A stretch of DNA of 64,000 nucleotides. Origin: DASQEH01 sp038239485. Lineage in GTDB: Bacteria; Actinomycetota; Actinomycetes; Propionibacteriales; Nocardioidaceae. The position numbers and the translations under genes are program-made. Position 1 is the stretch's first letter. Each line of letters opens with the position of its first letter. Below, piece after piece: positions 8,295-16,628 of this stretch. Where the stretch lies: NCBI GenBank assembly GCA_038239485.1, contig JBBSET010000008.1, positions 16,955 to 80,954 on the forward strand, read 5' to 3'. The notes below the pieces were generated by a model. The model searched no databases and was not told where the DNA came from. It worked only from the letters and a program-made list of their open reading frames with translations.

Positions 8295-9311
8295 ATGATC
8301 GAGCCGGCCAACGTCCTCGACGTGGCCGCTCATGCCGGCGTCTCAGTCGGCACGGTCTCCAACGTCATGAACCGGCCGGAGCGCGTGTCGCCCGCCACCC
8401 GAGAGCGCGTGCTGGCGTCGATCAGCGCCTTGGGGTACGTCCGCAACGAGGCTGCCCGCCAGCTCCGGGCCGGCAAGAGCCGGACCATCGGGTTGGTCGT
8501 GCTCGACATCGGGAACCCGTTCTTCACCGATCTGGCTGCAGGTGCGGAGGTCACGGCCACCAAGCACGGTCTGACGCTGATCCTGTGCAGCAGCAACGAC
8601 GACGTGCACCGCGAGTCCCACTACCTGAGCCTGCTGCAGGAGCAGCGCGCGTTCGGCATCTTGATCACTCCGGTGGCACGCACGAACACCGCGATCCAGC
8701 AGCTTCGCCGGCGCGGGACGCCCGTCGTCCTCGTGGACCGGACCGCCGGGCGCCGGCAGTGCTCGGTATCGGTCAACGACCGGCTCGGCGGCGAGCTGGC
8801 CATCGACCATCTGGTCAGCCGCGGACATCGCAGGATCGCCTTCGTGGGAGGTCCGATGTCGATCAACCAGGTGGTGGAGCGGCTGGCCGGGGCGCGGGCG
8901 GCGTTGCGGGCGGCCGACCTACCCGACGACGCACTGACGGTCATGGAGACTCCCGCCCTCAATGTGGCCGCCGGCCGTTCGATGGGGGCCGAGATCGTGG
9001 CGCTGCCGGCGCCGGGCCGCCCGACCGCGGTCTTCTGCGCGAATGACCTCCTCGCGCTGGGGGTGCTGCAGGAGATGACGCGGAGCAGGCTTCAGGTGCC
9101 GGGCGACATCGCGATCGTGGGGTACGACGACATCGACTTCGCTGCAGCGGCCGCGGTACCACTCACGTCCGTGCGACAACCTCGGGCCCAGCTCGGCCTG
9201 GCCGCGATGGACCTGCTCATCGAGGAGGGGCTCGCACCCGACGAGCACCAGCATCGTCAGGTCGTTTTCGAGCCCGAGCTCGTGATTCGCGATTCGACGG
9301 GCCATCCCTGA
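8295..9311 (+). CDS. LacI-family transcriptional regulator of the rhamnose operon
   Basis: A 338-residue repressor. Residues 4-50 form the LacI helix-turn-helix (NVLDVAAHAGVSVGTVSNVM) and hinge helix (EAARQLRAGKS). The rest is a periplasmic-binding-protein-like effector domain ending with the family motif DIAIVGYDDIDFA. The ATG at 8295 starts directly at the DNA-binding domain; in-frame ATGs at 8283 and 8289 are possible. It is divergent from the rhamnose transport genes with a matching operator between them, so control by rhamnose or a derivative is likely (inference). Confidence 0.88.
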   Translation: MIEPANVLDVAAHAGVSVGTVSNVMNRPERVSPATRERVLASISALGYVRNEAARQLRAGKSRTIGLVVLDIGNPFFTDLAAGAEVTATKHGLTLILCSSNDDVHRESHYLSLLQEQRAFGILITPVARTNTAIQQLRRRGTPVVLVDRTAGRRQCSVSVNDRLGGELAIDHLVSRGHRRIAFVGGPMSINQVVERLAGARAALRAADLPDDALTVMETPALNVAAGRSMGAEIVALPAPGRPTAVFCANDLLALGVLQEMTRSRLQVPGDIAIVGYDDIDFAAAAAVPLTSVRQPRAQLGLAAMDLLIEEGLAPDEHQHRQVVFEPELVIRDSTGHP

Positions 9312-9428
9312 CCGGGACGCCTACCCGCAACTCGACGGCAGGGCGCTGACCGACGCGCTCTGCTGCGGATGTCCGTGGACCGTGCCCGGGCGGCTCAGAC
9401 CCGTGCTCCCTGCGGTCGGGGCAGCGTG

Positions 9429-9443
9429 CCACCGTTTCGGTGG
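9429..9443 (+). terminator. Short hairpin after the LacI gene
   Basis: CCACCG-TTT-CGGTGG forms a perfect 6-bp stem with a 3-nt loop about 118 nt after the regulator stop codon. There is no U-run, so it is at best a weak or non-canonical terminator. It is the only clear stem in the gap between the regulator and the EACC1 operon. Confidence 0.3.
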
Positions 9444-9523
9444 ACTGCCAGGCAGCGACAGGTATCAATGACGCTCAGCAACGACTCTTCCTATCAACGT
9501 CAACGTCTCACACCCATAAACCG

Positions 9524-9552
9524 TTGACAAAGCCTGAGACCGCAGGCACGGT
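9524..9552 (+). promoter_or_regulatory. Sigma-70-type promoter candidate for the EACC1/caspase operon
   Basis: A perfect -35 hexamer TTGACA (9524-9529) is followed after 17 nt by CACGGT (9547-9552). That hexamer keeps the two most important -10 bases (A at the second, T at the sixth position). Transcription would begin near 9559 and give a leader of about 70 nt. Confidence 0.4.
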
Positions 9553-9629
9553 TACTAGCAGTCACCGCGTCGGCCACGTCGAGGTGACATATACGCGCGC
9601 AGCTCGGGCGCTTGTCGAGGGAGGCAGAC

Positions 9630-10034
9630 GTGGTCGCAGGTCGATTGCCGGTGGACGACGACATCGCGGCCGTGCTCGTGACGATCAGCGAGCCCGGGGC
9701 CGATCCGGAGCGCCTCGACGAGCTCACGTTGATGCTTCGTGGCGAGCTGATGGAGATTGCCGCCGACGTCCGGCCTGTGTCGGGTGGCGAGGCGCCCCCG
9801 GGTACCCGGGCGATCGACATCGCGACGGTCGGTGCGCTCCTCGTCGCCGTCAAGGGGTCGGTGGAGTCGGTCAACGCCATCGTGTCGGCGGTCCGCTCCT
9901 GGCTCCGGCGCGGGACCACGCCGCGCGTCGTCGAGCTGACGATCGCCGGTACGACGCTGCGCCTCGACGCCGCGAGCGAGCAGCAACAGCAGCAGCTTGT
10001 CGACGAGTTCGTACGCGCCGTCCGAGCTGGCTGA
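9630..10034 (+). CDS. EACC1-like (effector-associated constant component) protein
   Basis: A 134-residue cytoplasmic alpha/beta protein with LMLRGELMEIAADVRPVSGG, then APPGTRAIDIATVGALLVA, an AIVSAVRSWLRRG helix, and the strand-rich end VVELTIAGTTLRL followed by EQQQQQLVDEFVRA. This order is the pattern I know for EACC1, a small constant partner encoded beside caspase, trypsin or similar effectors in actinobacterial conflict systems (family knowledge, from memory). GGGAGG lies 6 nt before the GTG at 9630; a TTG at 9612 would add six residues. It ends 6 nt before the caspase gene, so the two are co-expressed and probably interact. Confidence 0.8.
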   Translation: MVAGRLPVDDDIAAVLVTISEPGADPERLDELTLMLRGELMEIAADVRPVSGGEAPPGTRAIDIATVGALLVAVKGSVESVNAIVSAVRSWLRRGTTPRVVELTIAGTTLRLDAASEQQQQQLVDEFVRAVRAG

Positions 10035-10040
10035 GGTGCC

Positions 10041-12272
10041 ATGGCCAACCAACGCAAGGCCCTCGTCGTCGCGACCGACCGCTATGCGGACCCGTCGTTG
10101 CGGCAGCTCGCGGCGCCCGCCGCGGACGCGGCGGCGCTCGCCGAGGTCCTGTCGGCACCTGATCTCGGCGCGTTCTCGGTCGACCTGCTGACCAACGCCC
10201 AGTCCTGGGAGGTCGACGGGGCGGTCGAGACGCTCTTCACCGAGAGCGACGCCTCAGACCTGCTGCTCCTGCATTTCTCCTGCCACGGCATCAAGGACGA
10301 GCGCGGCGAGCTCTTCCTCGCCGCGAGCAACACGGTCCCGAACCGGCTGATGTCGACCGCGGTCGAAGCCGCTCAGGTCAGTAGGCTGATGCAACGCAGC
10401 CGGGCCCAGCGGATCGTGCTGTTGCTGGACTGCTGCTACGGGGGGGCCTTCGAGCGTGGCATGGTCGCGCGGGCGGCGGGCGACGTGGACGTGGCCGACC
10501 AGTTCTCGCAGACATCGCTTGCGGCGGGGCGCGGTCGAGTGGTGATCACCTCGTCCAGCGCGATGGAGTACGCCTTCGAGGGCGCCCAGCTGACCGACAG
10601 CCGCAAGCCCACGCCCTCGCTCTTCACCGGTGCCCTGGTCGAGGGAATCCGCACCGGCGAGGCCGACCGCGACCAGGACGGCCAGGTCGCGCTGCACGAG
10701 CTGTACGACTACGTGCACGACAAGGTCCGACAGCAGACCCCGAACCAGACACCGAGCAAGTGGGAGTTCGGCGTCCAAGGGGACTTGTTCGTCGCTCGGA
10801 ACCCGCGCCGTCGCATCGTGGCCGCGCGGCTGCCGACCGAGCTGGTCCGGCTGACTGAACACCCCACCACGCCGATGCGGCTCGCCGCCGTTCTCGAGCT
10901 CGAGCAGCTCGCGGTCGGCTCCGATCTCCCCGTGGCTGCCGGAGCGCGCGTCAGGCTCGGCGAGCTCGAGAACGACGACAGCCGCCGGGTGTCCCTCGCG
11001 GCGACGGACGCCCTGCGCCGAACCTCGGTCCGGGTCACTCCCGAGGCCGTCGACACGGGTGAGGTGGCGTCCGGGCAACCCGTGCATCTCAACGTCAAGG
11101 TTGAGGGAAGCCCGCTCGCGCTCGCTTCGGAGGTCAGCTCGTCGCTCGAACGCCTCGACGCCCGCATCGAGGGCCACACCCTGCGCATCTCGGTCCGAAC
11201 TGCCGAACCCGGGCCCCTCGACGGAGCCATCCGGCTCAGCGGACCCGCCGGCGAGGCGAGCGTCACGATCCGCGGCGTCGTCGTCGCCGGCGCTCGGACC
11301 CCGACCCGAACCCTGCTCACCGAGCCCACGACGACCGAGCCCAGAGCCACCCGGCCGACTACGACCGAGCCCACCACGACCGAGCCCACCACGACCGAGC
11401 CCACCACGACCGAGCCCACCACGACCGAGCCCACCACGACCGAGCCCAGGGCCACCGACCAGCAGGCCGGCGTGGCAGGCAACCGTGAGCTCGCCGCGGT
11501 ACTCATGGTCGCCGGTTCGGTGGCGATGGCGCTGTCGTTCATCCTGGTGGGCAGCGGGGCTCTCGCTGACTCGTCGAACAATCTGCACATGAACCCGTCA
11601 ACCAGGAATGTCTGGCTGCTGGGACTCCCGATGGCCGCGTTCGCCGCAGCGCCGCTGCTCTTCCGTCCCGGCATCAGCCGCTCCCACGGGATCGCCGTCG
11701 CTCAGGGGATCGCGCTCGCGTCAGCACTGTGGAGCTGGGTGCTCGTCGTCCGTGTCGTCGTACCAGCGATCTACGTCGACGGGCTTGGGACGACCCTGCG
11801 GGGTATCTTCGTCACCGCCCTCTGGCTCCGCCTGCTCGCCGCGGTGGCCTTCACCCTCGTCAGCGCGGTTCTCGTCGAGCGGTCGGAGGCTGCTCGGGTG
11901 CCACCGCGGCTACGCAGCGACGCACGCGCGCTGCTCGGCGCGGTCATCGTCTTGGGCGGTGCCATGGTGCTCCCGATCGGGCTCCAAAGCGATGGGTACA
12001 CGGCCGCCCAGGTCGCGGGTGGCTGGGCGCAGGCGGCAGTCTTCTGGGTGGTGATCCTGCCGCTGGCAGTCATCCGGCTCACGCCGGCTCAGCGCGAGGC
12101 CGTACTGATCTTCATCGTGGCGTTCACCGTCTTCGCCGGAGCACGAGCGGTCAGCGTGTCCGGCAGCCACGGCTTCTTCCAGACGGCAACCGGTGCCGGT
12201 CTCGTCATGCTCGCCTGCCTGCTCATCGGTATCGCTGTCAGCCAGGTCCCGACGGGCGCCCGGACGCCATGA
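10041..12272 (+). CDS. Membrane-tethered caspase-like (C14) peptidase
   Basis: A 743-residue protein. Residues 1-250 are a caspase/metacaspase-like peptidase: MANQRKALVVATDRY start, catalytic His82 in LLHFSCHG and catalytic Cys132 in LLLDCCYGGAF. Residues about 265-415 hold a helical segment and a beta-sandwich-like part. Residues about 430-470 are a Pro-Thr-Thr-Thr-Glu repeat linker. From about 480 to the end there are roughly eight hydrophobic transmembrane segments. The peptidase has no signal peptide and should face the cytoplasm. GAGG of its ribosome site overlaps the EACC1 stop. It likely acts as an effector controlled by EACC1; its substrate is unknown. Confidence 0.85.
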   Translation: MANQRKALVVATDRYADPSLRQLAAPAADAAALAEVLSAPDLGAFSVDLLTNAQSWEVDGAVETLFTESDASDLLLLHFSCHGIKDERGELFLAASNTVPNRLMSTAVEAAQVSRLMQRSRAQRIVLLLDCCYGGAFERGMVARAAGDVDVADQFSQTSLAAGRGRVVITSSSAMEYAFEGAQLTDSRKPTPSLFTGALVEGIRTGEADRDQDGQVALHELYDYVHDKVRQQTPNQTPSKWEFGVQGDLFVARNPRRRIVAARLPTELVRLTEHPTTPMRLAAVLELEQLAVGSDLPVAAGARVRLGELENDDSRRVSLAATDALRRTSVRVTPEAVDTGEVASGQPVHLNVKVEGSPLALASEVSSSLERLDARIEGHTLRISVRTAEPGPLDGAIRLSGPAGEASVTIRGVVVAGARTPTRTLLTEPTTTEPRATRPTTTEPTTTEPTTTEPTTTEPTTTEPTTTEPRATDQQAGVAGNRELAAVLMVAGSVAMALSFILVGSGALADSSNNLHMNPSTRNVWLLGLPMAAFAAAPLLFRPGISRSHGIAVAQGIALASALWSWVLVVRVVVPAIYVDGLGTTLRGIFVTALWLRLLAAVAFTLVSAVLVERSEAARVPPRLRSDARALLGAVIVLGGAMVLPIGLQSDGYTAAQVAGGWAQAAVFWVVILPLAVIRLTPAQREAVLIFIVAFTVFAGARAVSVSGSHGFFQTATGAGLVMLACLLIGIAVSQVPTGARTP
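11331..11450 (+). repeat. 15-bp tandem repeat array coding the PTTTE linker
   Basis: Five identical copies of ACGACCGAGCCCACC run back to back from 11361 to 11435. A sixth, altered copy (ending CAGG) is at 11436-11450, and a degenerate one begins at 11331. Each unit encodes five residues of the TTEPT register, so slippage changes linker length without a frameshift. The array sits exactly between the peptidase portion and the membrane portion of the caspase-like protein. Confidence 0.95.
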
Positions 12273-14110
12273 GAATGCCCTGGCGGTCGAGAACACCACG
12301 CGAGCCGAGGTCGCGCTACCGGTCCAGCCTGCTGTGGCGCGTCTACGACGGGGTGTCGACGTGGGCCGACCGCCAGCGCGGCTGGGACCGGTATCCGCTG
12401 CCGATCGGCCTGGCGGTGCTGATCGGGCTTCGCAACGAGCTGCGCCGCCACAACCTGCACGACACGAACCTGCTGCCGACGGTCGATCTGCCGCCGCTGG
12501 GCCCGCCCCCCGGCGACGACACGACGCGCACCGTCGACGGCAGCTACAACGACCCCCAGTCGCCGCGGACGGGGATGGCTGGTGCTCGCTTCGGCCGCAA
12601 TGTGCCGCTCGACCGGGTCACTGCCGACACCGCCGCCACGATCCTCGACCCGAACCCGCGAGAGGTCAGTCGGCGCCTGCTCACGCGGCACGAGTTCCAA
12701 CCCGCGACGTCCATCAACGTCATCGCGGCCGGCTGGCTGCAGTTCATGATCAAGGACTGGTTCAGCCACGGTCCCGGCGACGCCGACAAGCCGTGGCGGC
12801 TGCCCCTGTCAGCAGACGACGACTGGCCACAGCGGCCGATGCTGGTGCCGAGCACCGTCCCCGACCCGACCAGGCCGGCAGGCTCGGACGGGCCGCCGAC
12901 CTTCGCCAACACGCTCACCCACTGGTGGGACCTGTCGTCGATCTACGGCACGTCGGAGCAGGCGCAGGCGGCCTTCCGCTCCGGAACCGACGGCAAGCTG
13001 CTGATAGCACCCGGCGGGATCATCCCGCTGCCGTCCGACGACCCGGCGACCGACCCGACCCGCCAACCCGGGTTCTGGGTCGGGCTGGGCATGCTGGCCA
13101 GCCTGTTCGCGCACGAGCACAATGCGATCTGCGACCGGATCCGGCACGACTTTCCGCGCTGGTCCGACGACGAGGTCTTCGAGCGGGCTCGACTCGTCAA
13201 CGCCGCGGTCGTAGCCAAGATCCATACCGTCGAATGGACCCCCGCGATCATCGCCCACCCGACCACCAAGGTGGCGATGCGCGCCAACTGGTTCGGCATC
13301 GAGGGCGAGCGGCTGCACCGCCTCTTCGGCCGGCTCAGCTCGAGTGAGGTGATCAGTGGGATTCCCGGTTCGCCGAGGGAGCAGTACGGGGTCCCGTACT
13401 CCCTGACAGAGGAGTTCGCGGCCGTCTACCGGATGCACCCCCTGCTGCCGGACGACTTCCGGATCAAGACGGCCGCAACCAGCGGACAGCCTCGCGAGCT
13501 CGACTTCACGCAGCTCGCCGGACCAGCGAGCCGCGAGGTCTTCGGGCAGTCATCGCTGTCGGACCTGTTCTACTCGTTCGGAACCGCCTACGCGGGAGCG
13601 GTGGTCCTCAACAACTATCCGCGCGGACTCCAGCACTTCATCCGCCCCGACAACGGGATGCCGATGGACATCGCCGCCGTCGACATCTTGCGCATCCGCG
13701 AAGGTGGCGTACCCCGCTACAACGAGTTCCGCCGGCTGCTGAGACTTCGTCCGGCGCGGGACTTCGAGGACCTGACCCAGGACACTCGCCTCGCCGCCGA
13801 GGTGAGCGAGGTGTACGGCGGCGACATCGAGAAGGTCGACCTGATGATCGGGCTGTTCGCCGAGAAGCGGCCCGAGGGCTTCGGCTTCAGCGACACCGCC
13901 TTCCGCATCTTCATCCTGATGGCCAGCAGGCGGCTCAACAGCGACCGCTTCTTCACCAGCGACTACGATCCACGGGTGTACACCACGGCGGGAGTGGCCT
14001 GGATCGACGACGCAACGATGAGCACGGTGCTACGCCGTCACTGCCCTGACCTGGCGCACCGCCTGAATGCCAAGGCGAATGCCTTCCAGCCCTGGCCCGG
14101 GACCCCCTGA
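12269..14110 (+). CDS. Alpha-dioxygenase-like heme oxygenase (animal-peroxidase/COX superfamily)
   Basis: A 613-residue protein whose ATG overlaps the caspase stop (ATGA). Motifs in order: WLQFMIKDWFSHG (157-168), LFAHEHNAICDRI (279-291), AKIHTVEWTPAII (316-328), and VYRMHPLLPD (386-395). The last has the spacing of the cyclooxygenase/alpha-DOX catalytic Tyr and proximal heme His (here Tyr387 and His390). Alpha-dioxygenases add O2 to fatty acids to give 2-hydroperoxides (family knowledge). The position normally holding the distal heme His in plant alpha-DOX (QFM-x-HDW) is Lys162 here. There is no signal peptide. It is the third gene of the EACC1/caspase operon and converges on a lipase-like gene. 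Confidence 0.82.
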   Translation: MRMPWRSRTPREPRSRYRSSLLWRVYDGVSTWADRQRGWDRYPLPIGLAVLIGLRNELRRHNLHDTNLLPTVDLPPLGPPPGDDTTRTVDGSYNDPQSPRTGMAGARFGRNVPLDRVTADTAATILDPNPREVSRRLLTRHEFQPATSINVIAAGWLQFMIKDWFSHGPGDADKPWRLPLSADDDWPQRPMLVPSTVPDPTRPAGSDGPPTFANTLTHWWDLSSIYGTSEQAQAAFRSGTDGKLLIAPGGIIPLPSDDPATDPTRQPGFWVGLGMLASLFAHEHNAICDRIRHDFPRWSDDEVFERARLVNAAVVAKIHTVEWTPAIIAHPTTKVAMRANWFGIEGERLHRLFGRLSSSEVISGIPGSPREQYGVPYSLTEEFAAVYRMHPLLPDDFRIKTAATSGQPRELDFTQLAGPASREVFGQSSLSDLFYSFGTAYAGAVVLNNYPRGLQHFIRPDNGMPMDIAAVDILRIREGGVPRYNEFRRLLRLRPARDFEDLTQDTRLAAEVSEVYGGDIEKVDLMIGLFAEKRPEGFGFSDTAFRIFILMASRRLNSDRFFTSDYDPRVYTTAGVAWIDDATMSTVLRRHCPDLAHRLNAKANAFQPWPGTP

Positions 14111-14131
14111 CCGCTTTCAGCGCGACCCCGC

Positions 14132-15808
14132 TCAGGTCGGGATGACGCTGCCGCCCGCCGTCGTCCGGTCGCCCACCCGGATGGTGAGACGCGCTGTCGA
14201 ACCCAGCACCGGCAGCTTCTGAGCGACCGCGGGCAGCGGCACCGAGCACAGACGCACACCGTCGACCAGCTCGAACGCGACCGGCGCCCGCTGGTCCGCA
14301 GGCAGCCCGTCGCTGATCGGGTCGAGCTGGTCGTTGACACCGCCGACCTGGCTGACCCAGGCGACCCGCGCCTGTAGGCCCTTGCCGTCCTCGTTGGGAC
14401 CGACATCCACGACCAGCGAGTCGGCCCAGTCGGGGACCTGCTCGAGGTGCTCGGCGAAGCGGAACGCGTTACCGCGCTCCACCAGCTTGAAGACCTTCAT
14501 CGTGAGCACGTAGCGCAGCCGCCCGGCGTGGCGCTGAGGAAGCTCGGTCTCACCGCGCTCGCGGGCGAGCTCGGCCTCGTGACCGGCGTCGAGCAGGACT
14601 GTCGTGACCAGTGGCACGGGGGTGTCGGGGGAGTCCACGTGCCGGCGCAGCTCGTCGTTGATCTGGATCGGGCACCAGTGCTCGGCCTGCTGCTCGCTGA
14701 TCACCACCGACATGCCGCGAATGGCCAGCCGGACGTCGGCCTGCCATACCGGCCACTGTTGCTCGGGCGGGAGGTTGCCCATGTCACGCGGGTAGGCAGG
14801 CAGCCCGTCCAGGGCCACGCTGACCTCCCAGCGGCCGAACAGGAACCGACGCAGGTTCTGGTATCCCTCCTCGGAGTTGACCTCCCCGTAGGACCCCGAG
14901 TGCGACTTGTAGACATAGGCGCGATGGGCGCGGCGGACGTACGCGTGCTCGATCCTGACCAGACCGTCGCTCTTCGGCCCGACGACCATGCGCGACAGGC
15001 CGAAGTCCTTCGGGTCGGTGCCGATCAGGCAGAAGATGTCAGACGGAGCGAAGACGGCATCGGGGATCTCTTGGGGGTCCCAGCCGGAGCCGGCCGACGG
15101 CACGTCCCCGAAGGTCTTGCCCGGCGTCAGGTAGCCATACATCTTCGGCGGCGAGAAGATGTCCGCCCCCGCCGGGCCGAAGGCCTGCTCGGCCCAGTCC
15201 AGCGCCTTCACGTCGAAGGTGATGCCGCCGTGCGGCGTGCCGTAGGTGAAGAGCTTCGCCACCAGCTGCTTGGCCTTGATCCGGCCATCGCTCTCGCAGA
15301 CCTTCTGCATCATCGACCGAACCACGAGGCCACCCATGGAGTGCGCCACGAGGAACACCTTGTCCGCACCGGTCTTCTCCCGGACCGTCAGGATCAGGTC
15401 GTACAGGCCGCTCGCGGCGGTCTCGATGTCGAAGCCATCCGACGTCACCCGCTGGTGCAGACCGGTCCACAGCCGCTCCAGCACCCCTTCGTGCTTCGGC
15501 GAGACGAAGGTGGTTGCCGCCTGGTCGTAGAAGCGGTACACCCACAGCGAGCGCTGCGGGACCGAGCCGTCCGCCGCGTCGTTCAGGTACTGCTGCTGGT
15601 CGCCGCTGACCAGGAGCCGGTAGTTCTCGTCGGTGATGAGCCGAAGCATCGGCCCTTCGAACTGGTAGAACATCGGGTCCCCGTCCCCACCGACCCGCAC
15701 ATGGGTGGCGCCGCGGTTGAACCCGTAGAAGGGGTCGTCGACCTGGCTGTCGATGCCGGCTGTCGCCCCGGCGTAGCCGCGCACGTACACGATCGGCAGC
15801 CTGTCCAT
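14132..15808 (-). CDS. Lipase-like alpha/beta hydrolase with C-terminal beta-rich domain
   Basis: A 558-residue protein. Residues 1-330 are an alpha/beta hydrolase of the PGAP1/lipase type: VYVRGYAG oxyanion region near the start, nucleophile elbow VAHSMGGLVVR with Ser157, and TYGTPHGG at 188-195, typical of acylhydrolases. Residues about 330-558 form an unrecognised beta-rich domain. There is no signal peptide, so it acts inside the cell. It lies 16 nt downstream of the three-TM gene on the minus strand and ends 21 nt from the oxygenase stop, tail to tail. Role inferred: release of fatty acids or other acyl groups; substrate not determinable from sequence. Confidence 0.75.
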   Translation of the reverse strand: MDRLPIVYVRGYAGATAGIDSQVDDPFYGFNRGATHVRVGGDGDPMFYQFEGPMLRLITDENYRLLVSGDQQQYLNDAADGSVPQRSLWVYRFYDQAATTFVSPKHEGVLERLWTGLHQRVTSDGFDIETAASGLYDLILTVREKTGADKVFLVAHSMGGLVVRSMMQKVCESDGRIKAKQLVAKLFTYGTPHGGITFDVKALDWAEQAFGPAGADIFSPPKMYGYLTPGKTFGDVPSAGSGWDPQEIPDAVFAPSDIFCLIGTDPKDFGLSRMVVGPKSDGLVRIEHAYVRRAHRAYVYKSHSGSYGEVNSEEGYQNLRRFLFGRWEVSVALDGLPAYPRDMGNLPPEQQWPVWQADVRLAIRGMSVVISEQQAEHWCPIQINDELRRHVDSPDTPVPLVTTVLLDAGHEAELARERGETELPQRHAGRLRYVLTMKVFKLVERGNAFRFAEHLEQVPDWADSLVVDVGPNEDGKGLQARVAWVSQVGGVNDQLDPISDGLPADQRAPVAFELVDGVRLCSVPLPAVAQKLPVLGSTARLTIRVGDRTTAGGSVIPT

Positions 15809-15824
15809 GACAACCTTCTCTCGC

Positions 15825-16520
15825 TCACGCCTCGCGCAGTCTGCGCTCGTACCACAGGGTCGTCACGACGTAGCCGCTGAGGAAGCCGACGACGAAGTAG
15901 AGCACCAGCAAGGACCCGGAGATCACCAGGGCGGTGTCACTGGGCTGGCCAGCGCCCGAGTCCTCCATCCCGCGTGCGACTGCGGTGACGAGGCCGCCGA
16001 GCGGAGCCCCCAGGTGCGTGAGCTCCACCAGGCCGGCGCCCAGCAGGAGCTTGGTCAGCCAGTCGCTGACCTCGGCAAGGTTCGAGCTCTGCGTGAACTG
16101 GGCCACCGGCGCGGACTCGCGGATCTCGAGGCCACCCTGGGCGCCGGACGGCGATGCCGACTCGTCGACCATCAGGCCGCCTTCAGTGGCGGTCGTCGTC
16201 CCTGAGGTCGCAGGGATCGTGGTCGTCGTCGTGGCTGTGGTGTCGGTCTGGGTCTGGGTGACGACTTTGGGGGCGTCGGCCTTGTGCCGGACCTCGCCGG
16301 AGGACACCGCTCGGGGGACGCCGAACAAGAAGCCGAGCAGGCAGCCCGTGACGAAGGCCGCGAATGCGGTCAGCAGGCCGACGCCGAGATAACGGACAGA
16401 TGGCCCGGGCGTGGCGAACGCGTAGGCGGCGACCAGGACGAGGCCGACACCGAGCACAGCACCCGCAGTCATGAGCAGCCACTCGCTGACTCTCAAGGAC
16501 CGCACCGGCGCCTCGCTCAC
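15825..16520 (-). CDS. Three-TM membrane protein, possible conflict-system membrane partner
   Basis: A 231-residue protein with two N-terminal transmembrane helices (about 13-36 and 42-68, the latter ending in GFLFGVPR). A Thr-rich loop follows (TTATTTTTIPATSGTTTA). Then come a conserved-looking amphipathic stretch NLAEVSDWLTKLLLGAGLVEL (about 147-167) and a third transmembrane helix near 192-216. The GFLFG[VI]PR plus SDWLTK pattern recalls the YEATS-associated three-TM proteins described beside predicted bacterial immunity effectors (from memory, tentative). It heads a two-gene unit with the lipase-like gene and probably anchors or senses at the membrane for the caspase/oxygenase module. Confidence 0.55.
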   Translation of the reverse strand: MSEAPVRSLRVSEWLLMTAGAVLGVGLVLVAAYAFATPGPSVRYLGVGLLTAFAAFVTGCLLGFLFGVPRAVSSGEVRHKADAPKVVTQTQTDTTATTTTTIPATSGTTTATEGGLMVDESASPSGAQGGLEIRESAPVAQFTQSSNLAEVSDWLTKLLLGAGLVELTHLGAPLGGLVTAVARGMEDSGAGQPSDTALVISGSLLVLYFVVGFLSGYVVTTLWYERRLREA

Positions 16521-16628
16521 CTCGTGACCCTGTGGTGGGTCCGAAAAACACGATAGGGCTCGCTGGAGGGCGCGTAAAGAGCTGCGTCTAAGAGATCGCC
16601 TTCAGTGTCTGTGAGGGAGGGACGACTG

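Larger units (their letters stand above)
9312..9629 (+). other. Intergenic region between rhamnose regulator and EACC1 operon
   Basis: This 318-nt stretch has no convincing gene. It holds the hairpin at 9429-9443 and the promoter candidate at 9524-9552. The part from about 9460 to 9560 is visibly richer in A+T than the flanking genes, as expected for a promoter of an accessory operon. Confidence 0.6.

Noticed and set aside
11331..11450. Tandem repeats considered as a CRISPR-like array
   Set aside because: Units are contiguous 15-mers without spacers and are in frame within a coding gene.
10254..11588. Minus-strand frame with a Gly-Leu-Gly-Arg-Gly repeat protein
   Set aside because: The repeats are only the reverse reading of the PTTTE-coding tandem array in the caspase gene.
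11729..12268. Upstream extension of the oxygenase frame
   Set aside because: It overlaps the caspase TM region in another frame and is Arg/Gly shadow sequence. The ATG at 12269 overlapping the stop is the natural start.
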